DNA of 64,000 bases from Megalobrama amblycephala. Lineage: Eukaryota > Chordata > Actinopteri > Cypriniformes > Xenocyprididae. Under the pieces are notes generated by a model. The model was not told the DNA's origin, searched no databases, and was given only the letters and a program-made list of their open reading frames with translations. Where the stretch lies: NCBI RefSeq assembly GCF_018812025.1, contig NC_063054.1, positions 40,187,396 to 40,251,395 on the forward strand, in the 5' to 3' direction. The translations under genes were made by a program, and so were the position numbers. Shown one piece after another: positions 54,793 to 64,000 of the stretch. Position 1 is the first letter of the stretch. The number at the start of each line of letters is the position of its first letter.

Positions 54793-55904
54793 ACTCTAAA
54801 AAATGCTGGGTTAAAAACAACCCAAGTTGGGTTGAAAATGGACAAACCCAGCAATTGGGTTGTTTTAACCCAGCAGTTGGGTTAAATGTTTGTCCAACCT
54901 TCTGGGTAATTTTATTTAACTCAATTATTGTTTAAAAATTACTGTATTGCTTGCTTAAAATGAATCCAAAGTATGTTAGAAATGAACCTTTATTAATATG
55001 TTTAATAAATAATAATTAAACAATAAACATTTTTTAAATTGCTTATTAATGCATGTTCATTTTTTATTATTATTATTATTGTTGTCTCTAGTAAATATAT
55101 GTCTGATTTTTAATTTCCAACCTATTTTAGGTTCATTTTAATCCAAACATATAGTCATTTTTAAACAATAGTTGAGTTAAATAAAACTATACCCAGCAGG
55201 TTGGGCGAGACACCCCAGGTGAATAGGTTAAAAAAATTAACTAATAGATATCACCATACTTCCCCAGCTGATTGATTACATTAAAAATGGCAAACATTTT
55301 TTGTTTTACAAGTTTTCTTATGTTTAAATATGCAAATGAGGCGTTATCTAATTAAATATGTGCTAATTTGCATAAATTTCTAGAACAAAAATCTGAATAT
55401 TGGATGACGTCAGGTTCAAAATTCTCGTTAATTTTTTTTAACATGTTAAATTCAAAGGTTTTTACAGACGGAATTTTGGATATCTCCTTTTATTACTCCA
55501 TAAATCAGAAAATACTATCAACAGCCAGAAAAAAATAATTTTCATCATTTTTTAGGAATAAAATTTATAAAATCAGGCAAATTATCAACAAATCCCTCCG
55601 TAAAAAACTTCAGAATATAGATAGGCCTTTAAAGATATTTACTGTAATTGAAATCTATAGATGCAAAAAGATAAAGTGCTATAAAACATACACTTAAAAG
55701 TGTATTTTGGATGTTTTTTTTCCACCAGTCTGAAAAAACACTTTATGAAAAGCCAAAAAGTGCAAAATCTCAAAATTGACAGGTGCCTGAAAAAACAGTG
55801 TTTTTGCCCTTAACCCAACTGCTGGGTTAAAACAACCCAGTCACTGGGTTTTTCCATTTTCAACCCAACTTGGGTTGTTTTTAACCCAGCATTTTTTTTA
55901 GAGA
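54793..55904. mobile_element. DNA transposon with about 100-bp inverted repeats
   Basis: Left AATGCTGGGTTAAAAACAAC followed by CCAAGTTGGGTTGAAAATGG; right end the complement (AACCCAACTTGGGTTGTTTT). The interior of the left half is itself palindromic: AACTCAATTATTGTTTAAAA near 54918 against TTTTAAACAATAGTTGAGTT near 55160. No transposase. Confidence 0.88.
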
Positions 55905-56173
55905 TTATCAGGGCTGGGCTGAGGCTAAAATTCGGCCCTGGACAAACCCAGCCCATGCGGCCCACGAGTTCCCCTGTGAATGTTTTTGCTGGGGTTAGGG
56001 CCTGAAATTGGAGTAAATAAATGAATAAATAAAACAATGACAGTGACAAATAATGATGAATATTATTGAATTTACTACAAATGCAGTTAACAAATTTAAT
56101 ATTACACTTTTGTCACATAGAAATTCACTTTGGCAGTAAAGCACTGATTTTCATGCCATTAAGTAAATTTAAT

Positions 56174-56411
56174 GCTATTAAATCCTGTCATCATTTACTC
56201 ACTCTCATGTCGTTCCAAACCTGTATGACTTTCTCTCTTCTGTAAAACACAAAAGAAGATATTCTGAAGAATGTTGTCAACCAAACCATTTTGGTTAAGC
56301 TACCCTTGACTTCAATTATTTTCTTTTTTATGTTACACAGAAAGAAAGTAATTCATGTTTGTAATGACATTAGGGTGAGTAAATGATGACATTTTGGGTT
56401 AAACTACTCCT
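56174..56411. mobile_element. Short palindromic MITE of the TTACTCACYCTCATGTCGTT type
   Basis: Left CATCATTTACTCACTCTCAT, right ATGACATTAGGGTGAGTAAA and ACTACTCCT before TTAA (56412-56415). Left terminus degraded. Confidence 0.75.
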
Positions 56412-56415
56412 TTAA

Positions 56416-58196
56416 AACAATAACATTTTTAAAGAGTTATAATTTATGTAAGACACTGATATCTATCTTTCATGATGCTCTCATTTACTTCAATTAAAAT
56501 TCATAAGAACTATTAAAAATGTCATAAAACATATTTAAAGAAATAAAAACTAAAGCTTTGCCCTTATTCCATGGGATACAGGCTTTAAAGCTGTTTTGTT
56601 AAATTATCCTTTAATTGCCCTGATGAAATTTACTATGGTTTAACTGTAAGATCATGGTAGACAGAGCACAGGTAAAACCATGCTTCTTATTACCTTGGGT
56701 ATATGGTTTCTAAAATAAATAATAAACTATAGATTGTGTAATAAAATATTGTAAGCATAGAAAATACGAAAACAGTCTTTATGAAAGAAAGTGATTTATA
56801 TTCTGCAATAGGCCCTATTAAACATAAGTAGGCCTAATAATAGCAGCATTTTTAATAAATACATTTCTGCCAAAACACCATTTTTCTTCACTGTTAATAG
56901 CTGCATGGTAAATTGCTATAAAGGTGGTGGTGTTGGATTGACAAGCTTGTAGTTGTGTGTATTGGCGTTTTCCAATTTACCTCGTCATGTCTTTACACAG
57001 TCCAGCCCTGGAGATTATATATATATAATTAAAATTAATCAAATAATCATTAAATCATTTATCATTTATCAGAAAAGTAAACGACAAAGACTTGTTGTAA
57101 TACTAAAGTGATTTTAAATGTTTGCATTGACAACTCATAATGATATAAACATAACTTTGTATCAGTATCTGTTTATGTCTTTAAATTGCATTTATTTTTA
57201 CTACACAGTGGCAGATTTCTGTAGCTCCTTTCCAATGCAAATGAGCATCATATGACAATCTATGGAGACTTGAAGTATTCAGCTGATTTCTGTGAAGAGC
57301 TGTTTGATCTTTGGTGATGCAAATTCAGTAGTTTGTCCTTGTCTTCATTTGCTCTTGAGTCTTCACATTATGTCCACGAATCCAGCGGCTCGATCATTGA
57401 TGAAGCCTCTTGTCACACAAACATAGACACACACACACACACACACACACACACATTTATGCAATTGCTCATATAGTACGGCCCTCCATAAACCAGAGTA
57501 ATAAGCAGACGTTTACTTACACCAAAAAACACATTAAATGTACATGCATTGGATCTCTTGAAAAAAATGGACACATTGCAGTGCAATCTTGAAGTAGCCA
57601 TGATGATGTCAATCAAATCATGTTTACCGTCTCTGTAACTACATATTTCATGCAGAAAACAGACAATGTTTCCTATAGAAAAATCCATCAGCTCCTCATC
57701 AGCTCTTCAGAAAGCAAATAACCATCATATAAGTCATTTTAGTCTGAGCTAGATGTGGCATGTTTACTTTCAATCATATAATTCTCCAGAAACATAAACC
57801 AAATCATGTTGTCTTGAAATTGTCTAATCTGTATGGAAAACATCCATTTTGTAGAACGCAATGCTTGAAGCTTAATATCTCAGCAATCCAATAGGCTATA
57901 CATTTTTTCATAAATCAAATGTAAATTTATGTCCCAGTTACACTTAATGTTGTCACATATTTCTGGTTCAATAAACATTACATCAAAAAACGGGGAAAAG
58001 GAAACCAAATACAATTCTATTTTGAGTTTTTCTATTAACATTGTGATTAATGTTTGATTTATTAAAACCAAAATCTCATCAAGTTTTTAAGCAGTTTTAC
58101 ATTTATTCAAAAATAATATCTAATAATTTAAACATTTGTCAACTGATGTTTCAGATCATCAAGCTCCGTAAACACTTGTCACAGACATGAAGACCT
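56416..58196. other. Intergenic AT-rich DNA with an (AC)n run
   Basis: (AC)n at 57427-57455. No exon, RNA gene or complete transposon recognised; open frames are short and without domains. Confidence 0.5.
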
Positions 58197-58200
58197 TTAA

Positions 58201-59442
58201 AGTGTTAGTTCACCCAAAAATGAAAATAATGTCATTAATTACTCACCCTCATGTTGTTCCACACCCGTAAGACTTTCGTTCATCTTCAAAACACAAATTA
58301 AGATATTTTTGTTGAAATCCGATGGCTCAGTGAGGTCTCTTTGGACAGCAATGCCATTGAAAATTTACTAAAAATACATTTAAAACAGTTCATGTGAGTT
58401 CAGTGGTTCTATCTTAATATTATAAAGTGACGAGAATACTTTTTGTGTCACGTGATTTCAGCAGTTTAGCCGTTTGATAGGAGATCCGAATAACAGATTT
58501 GATTCGTAAAGCTCCGAAGCAGTGTTTTGAAATAAGCCATCACAATATTGTTGAAAAGTCGGCATTTTGTTTTTTTGGCGCACAAAATGTATTCTTGTTG
58601 CTTTATAATATTAAGATAGAACCGCTGAACTCACATGAACTGTTTTAAATGTGTTTTTAGTACATTAAAGGGTTAGTTCACCCCAAAATGAAAATTCTGT
58701 TATTTATTACCTTATATATAGACCTTCGTTAATCTTCGGAACACAAATTAAGACATTTTAGTTGAAATCCGATGGCTCCGTGAGGCCTTAATAGGGAGCA
58801 ATGACACTTCCTCTCTCAAGATCCATAAAGGTACTAAAACATATTTAAATCAGTTCATGTGAGTACAGTGGTTCTATCTTAATATTATAAAGCGACGAGA
58901 ATATTTTTGGTGCGCCAAAAAAAACAAAATAACGACTTATTTAGTGATGGCCGATTTCAAAACACTGCTTCAGGAAGATTCGGAGCACAAATGAATCAGT
59001 GTATCGAATCATGATTCAGAACGCGTGTCAAACTGCCAACGGCTAAAATCACGTGACTTTGGCGCTCAGAACAGCAGATTCGATACACTGATTCATTTAT
59101 GCTCCGAATCTACCTGAAGCAGTGTTTTGAAATCGGCCATCACTAAATAAGCCGTTATTTTGTTTTTTTGGCGCTCCAAAAATATTCTCGTCGCTTTATA
59201 ATATTAATATTGAACCACTGTACTCACATGAACCGATTTAAATATGTTTTTAGTAGGCCTACCTTTATGGATCTTGAGAGAGGAAGTGTCATTGCTCCCT
59301 ATGGAGGCCTCACGGAGCCATCGGATTTCAACTAAAATATCTTAATTTGTGTTTTGAAGATGAACGAAAGTCTTACAGGTGTGGAACGACATGAGGGTGA
59401 GTAATTAATGACATTATTTTCATTTTTGGTTGAACTAACCCT
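58201..59442. mobile_element. Tandem composite of two palindromic TTAA MITEs
   Basis: A first copy starts AGTGTTAGTTCACCC at 58201 after TTAA and runs past its centre to 58664. A complete second copy starts AGGGTTAGTTCACCC at 58669 (TTAA 58665-58668) and ends at 59442 before TTAA 59443-59446. The second begins exactly where the family has an internal ATTAAT site (compare 53374-53379). Confidence 0.85.
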
Positions 59443-59446
59443 TTAA

Positions 59447-61318
59447 AGCAGGATTCTGATTGGCTGTCAATGTTTTTATCGTTCATCAGCTGAAAAAAGT
59501 GATTCCTTTTAACTTTCAGTTCTGAATGTGATTCCAGCCATAGGCTATCTTTTCTCTGTGCTGTTATTGTTATAGCTGTGGTGTGGACTCTGCTATTCTT
59601 ATATATTTAAAACGATTTGGTGCGAACAGGCATTATAAATCTCGCTGCAATGGCAGTTAAACGTATCAAAAGCAAATTATATAAAGTAGTGTATTCTTAT
59701 TTTCATCTAATTAAACAGACATTCCTGATATAAACCTCTCCTACACATGTTTTGTGTTGAAGTTCCTGCATTGCCTTTCGTAGTCTTACTGCTCCCTTGT
59801 GGTGGATTGTGGTACTTCAGATGCCTTTCGGTTGTTGTTGAGACTCTTTACTCAATATTGGTAACACTTTACAATAAAGCCTCATGTGTTGACATTAGTT
59901 AATGCATTAACTAACAGAAACTAACAATGACCAATACATTTTTACAGCATTTATTAACCTATTAATTAATTTTCTAAAAATTATTATTAGGGCCTGTACT
60001 GACTGATCATTTGCTACACTTATCATTTGCAGAAATTGTATTGCATGAAAAGTTACTCTTCTAAGAAAAAAAAGGAAGAAAAGAAAAGTAGGACGTGAAT
60101 TTACTTGCTATGAACACATGAAAAGGGGAAAACCAGTTATGTTAAGCTGTTCTCCAGCTGACAAGTGCACCAAATCCCTGTAAAACCAGCAAACCAAACA
60201 TGTTTTAGGTTTAATTTAGTTTTTCTGCAAGGTTTTCTTGAGGAGGGACCTGAATATTTTTCTGTATTCACTCTCTATTTCAATAATTTTTATAACAAAT
60301 AATCAATACAATGGCAACGTAAAGAAATAGTAAAACACATAAAATATATAAAAACATATTAAAATAAATAATATGTTCACTATAATCATATGTTGTCAGT
60401 TCTGACTCAAGATGTGTGGTGATTTGAAGAGCTAAATATTACACCTTGAAGAACAGCGTCCTCTGCTGGACAGCACTTTTCTTTACTTGATTTGATGTCC
60501 TATGTAAAGTTTGTTGGTATATGTTTGCTCATGTGTTTGTGTGCCTATTTATGTCTAATGTATTTTTATTGCATATATTTGTCCATGTATTGTTTTTTGC
60601 CAGTGTCAAAGACAAAATTCCATTCTATGACAATAGACAAACCATATGTAACCCTGTAATAGATCACAACATTTGTTCTATGTTTGATCAAGCCCATGTA
60701 TAGCAATAAAAAGTAAATAAACCAAACAAAACAAATTTAGAATGTATATAGAGGAAACTGTGAACACAATATTTTCTGAATTCAAATTCAAGTCATTTAA
60801 CTCTGCAAAATGTCCCACATTTGGATTTACAATAGTTTAAGAGTGCTTTTCCATTTCCGTTGAACATCAAATTACAATTCTTTGTACCAATGAAATACAA
60901 TAAAATATGTCAATGGCAAATGTGCAAACAGTTGCTCTTTAGTGGAGGACCCAGTAAATTATTCCTCATGTTTTATTGGCATTATTCCCATTATTATCAT
61001 TCAGGGCATGCAAAGTGTTTTGGCCTTTCAGTGTAGTAGCGGGTTTGACCAATACAATTCACCCGCTCATCTCATTCTGGATTCATAACATGAACCCTGA
61101 CAACAATACATCTCTCAAAGGCTCCTGAATGGACAGCCTTAACACTCACATAAACAACCACAGACCAATTACTTAATGAACACATAATGAGGTTCCTTAC
61201 ATACGAGCATATAGATGCGTTTAGGCAGGAGCAATTGCACAAATGTGTTTCTCTGGTTTAGAAATAGAAAATCATTACATTATAAAATAACTTTTTGATC
61301 AATTCAACATGTATACCT
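59447..61318. other. Intergenic AT-rich DNA, no gene seen
   Basis: Contains a MITE fragment at 59860-59995 (GGTAACACTTTACAATAAAG) and otherwise unassigned sequence. Confidence 0.5.
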
Positions 61319-61322
61319 TTAA

Positions 61323-62035
61323 AGGTGCCCTAGAATTAAATATTGAATTTATATTGGCATAGTTGAATAACAAGAGTTCAGTGCATGGAAAAGACATACA
61401 CTGAGTTTCAAACTCCATTGTTTCCTCCTTCTTATATAAATCTCATTTGTTTAAAAGACCTCTGAAGAACAGGCGAATCTCAACATAGCACCGACTGTTA
61501 CGTAAAAGTCGGGATCATTAATATGTACGCCCCCAATATTTGCATATGCCAGCCCATGATCGAGGCATTACACAAGGGCAGCCAGTATTAACGTCTGGAT
61601 CTGTGCACAGCTGAATCATCAGACTAGGTAAGCAAGCAAGAACAATAGCGAAAAATGGCAGATGGAGCAATAATAACTGACATGATCCATGATAACATGA
61701 TATTTTTAGTGATATTTGTGAATTGTCTTTCTAAATGTTTCATTAGCATGTTGCTAATGTACTGTTAAATGTGGTTAAAGTTACCTTCGTTTCTTACTGT
61801 ATTCACGGAGACAAGAGAGTCGTCGCTATTTTCATTTTTAAACACTTGCAGTCTGTATAATGCATAAACACAACTTCATTCTTTATAAATCTCTCCAACA
61901 GTGTGTAATGTTAGCTTTAGCCTAATAATTAATTAATGATGCCCCAAAATAGGCAGTTAAAAAATCTATGGGGTATTTTGAGCTGAAACTTCACAGACAC
62001 ATTCAGGGGACACCTTAGACTTATATTACATCTTT
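61323..62035. mobile_element. TTAA transposon copy C, internally deleted
   Basis: Begins AGGTGCCCTAGAATTAAA after TTAA (61319-61322); interior matches copies A and B to about 61915, then jumps to right-end sequence (CCCCAAAATAGGCAGTTAAA) and stops at 62035 without the terminal repeat. Confidence 0.88.
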
Positions 62036-63030
62036 TAAAAATAATAATAATTGCAAAAAAATGTCATGCAAAATATTATTTAATATTTCATTATTTGATT
62101 TTGGAGTGAAATATCCCTTGTAACTGGTAGAAATTACATAATTGCAATAAACAAACACAGTTTAAGTGAGTGAGAATGACTTCTTATTTCGCAAAATATC
62201 CTCTTTTTTTCCACATTTACAAGTTGGAATGCAAACACATGAAAAGCTCAATCTCAATTCACATGCCACAAAGGATCATTTTACACACCCAAGGCTGAGA
62301 GCGGGCCTTGAACCGCAGGTCTTGTTCAGAATGCCTCAGAAAAGAAGCCCACTCAAGATGGTTTTGTTTAAAAAAGGAACCGAAACAAAAAGCAATCCTA
62401 CCCAACACCCAACTGACATTCATATTCCATCACAATTAGCATCCTCTAACAGGATTTTGCTTTAGTACAATACATGTTAAATTAATGAGGAATGATCAGT
62501 TAACAGAAAAAAAACTTTGCAATTGTAACTTCTCCAAAAGAGCAAAATGTCCAAAAATCTAATAATCTCATAATTTTCCAACAAATCTGACCTAAATTTC
62601 AAGCATCTACTAATGGACTTCTAAGGAAAAACATACAAAAATAGCAGCAACATTTTTGGCTTAATTGCCAGACTAAAGGAAATTTCTTATTTATTTATAA
62701 AAGTGGTCAGTTTGACCCACGCCAATTAAAGCATACTTTTCTGTTCATAATTTTCAGCCAAAAAATATTTTTGATATAATCATCATGGAAGTTCAGTGGA
62801 GTACAGTTACAGACATAAACGGCAACAGCATATGCAAACTCTTAATCAAGGTATGTACCTCCATTTTTATCTGTACTGAGATTAAAGCCAATCAGGATGT
62901 GTTAATTAAAGCCAAGAGGACCTTTGGGCAAATAAAATGATCCAAATTATGTGAATTTGGCAAGACAGTGGATAGTGTTTTGCTGTAAACATTTGCTCTA
63001 ATATGTATTTGCTAACTTTTTAAACTTTGT
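62036..63030. other. Intergenic DNA, no gene seen
   Basis: The 99-codon frame at 62166-62465 has no recognisable domain and no supporting context; treated as chance. Confidence 0.5.
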
Positions 63031-63034
63031 TTAA

Positions 63035-63553
63035 AGGTGCTAAAGAGGATGTTTTGTTTTATACATCTTTGCAATATTACTTGAAACTGTCTTTACTAAC
63101 TGATAAAAGACTATTTATTAGGTGCACTGAAAGGAATAATTCTGTGCACGAGATAGGGCCTTAAAAACATCAGCCAATCGTTTACGCGATGATCGCGTAA
63201 ACGATTGGCCCTCTGGCTTGTCAATCACTGCCGTGACGTTCCTTGTGAGAGACATGCGCAGCTGCGCGCTCCAGTAACTTTCCACACTCCACAGGCGCCG
63301 CATGCAATGTTTTTGTCCGGAGACAGGAGTAACAACTGCAGATTATGAGTTACCTGCGGTGAGTCCGACATAATGAATCCACTAACACGACACAGCGAAT
63401 GCCGGTGGTAAACACTCGTGTTCCAATACAAGTTCCAAGTTTTGGGAGGCGTTCCTTCGAAGGAGGGGGGTTGTTCTTACGCATGCGCTCATTTCAAAAA
63501 CTTAGTAACAGTCTTTGGTTTCTCAGTCGACGAAAAGATCCTCTTTAGCACCT
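63035..63553. mobile_element. TTAA-flanked MITE with AGGTGCTAAAGAGGAT ends
   Basis: Left AGGTGCTAAAGAGGATGTTT after TTAA (63031-63034), right AAGATCCTCTTTAGCACCT before TTAA (63554-63557). GC-richer than its surroundings, with an exact internal palindrome at 63173-63209. It shares only the first six bases with the copy A/B family. Confidence 0.9.
63173..63209. repeat. Perfect 37-nt palindrome inside the MITE
   Basis: Arms of 18 bp (GCCAATCGTTTACGCGAT and its complement) around a single central base at 63191. Confidence 0.97.
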
Positions 63554-63791
63554 TTAATGTTCAAACTCCTAAAACAAAGAGAAGATGTGACAAGTAAACT
63601 TTATCACCAATTATCATTCAAACTAAGAATCTGCATATATTTTATTAAGTAAAAATAACACATATTACATAAGCTAAAAAAAATAAAATTCAGCTAGTCA
63701 TTGTTGTAAAACAAAATAGGCCTAGGACAGTGCAAAGGGTCACTAAATTATCCTGCTAGTACCATAGACTGTATAAACGCTAGTACATGTC

Positions 63792-63829
63792 AGATAGATA
63801 GATAGATGGATGGATGGATGGATGGATGA
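63792..63829. repeat. (GATA)n/(GATG)n tetranucleotide repeat
   Basis: About 38 bp: GATA units turning into GGAT units. Confidence 0.93.
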
Positions 63830-64000
63830 AAGTCTTTTAAAAGTCTGTTTTCTTCAGTTGATGAGAACAGGTGTCTTTCCTGCATTGACATATTTCCTAT
63901 TGAAACAGGATGTTTGGGCCTGTTTCCCTCCCTTTTTCAAATCGCTTGATTTGCTAAATGTTAGCTAGAGAATATTTGATTGGACAAAAATATTTTAGGT

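Noticed and set aside
62166..62465. 99-codon open frame in the right-hand intergenic region
   Set aside because: No domain, no homologous look, no supporting signals.

Overview
The window is vertebrate nuclear DNA from a teleost, most likely a cyprinid (carp/danio group). The evidence is split genes with GT-AG introns, an AT-rich background, many long dinucleotide arrays, a tRNA-derived SINE of the DANA/HE1 type, and very many short non-autonomous DNA transposons (8-bp-duplication hAT-like elements and TTAA-flanked elements) of the kind that fill cyprinid genomes. Species cannot be fixed from sequence alone.

Three protein-coding genes can be reconstructed completely. On the + strand are two NK2-class homeobox genes: an nkx2.2 gene (two exons, 6860-8302, 233 residues, probably the diverged teleost duplicate nkx2.2b) and an nkx2.4 gene (two exons, 19142-20858, 307 residues, probably nkx2.4a). 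On the - strand and convergent to them is xrn2, the nuclear 5'-3' exoribonuclease. I assembled it as 31 coding exons from 54375 down to 22213; the exon lengths sum to 2877 nt, exactly 958 codons plus a stop, with every phase matching. The order nkx2.2, nkx2.4, then convergent xrn2 is the same as NKX2-2/NKX2-4/XRN2 on human 20p11, so this is an ancient linkage. It is a plausible regulatory block in which a housekeeping gene (xrn2, transcript termination and RNA decay) carries enhancers for neighbouring developmental genes.

Layout: 1-6859 is 5' flank of nkx2.2 with transposons and a candidate Hedgehog-responsive enhancer (a perfect GLI 9-mer plus a SOX motif near 5190-5250). 6860-8302 is nkx2.2. 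8303-19141 is intergenic, with hAT MITEs, a nested TTAA composite, a dead Tc1-like transposase and several unique candidate regulatory stretches. 19142-20858 is nkx2.4. 20859-22212 holds the two convergent 3' UTRs. 22213-54375 is xrn2, with an 11.4-kb intron containing a 2.5-kb minisatellite and nested transposons. 54376-64000 is the xrn2 promoter followed by transposon-rich intergenic DNA in which I recognise no gene.

No undescribed protein system was found. The points most worth a second look are non-coding: the GLI/SOX cluster, unique GC-richer blocks inside xrn2 introns, a GC-AG intron, transposons pressed to within about 25-35 nt of xrn2 splice sites, an intron that is almost wholly a long inverted repeat, and a minisatellite with inverted units and higher-order duplication.
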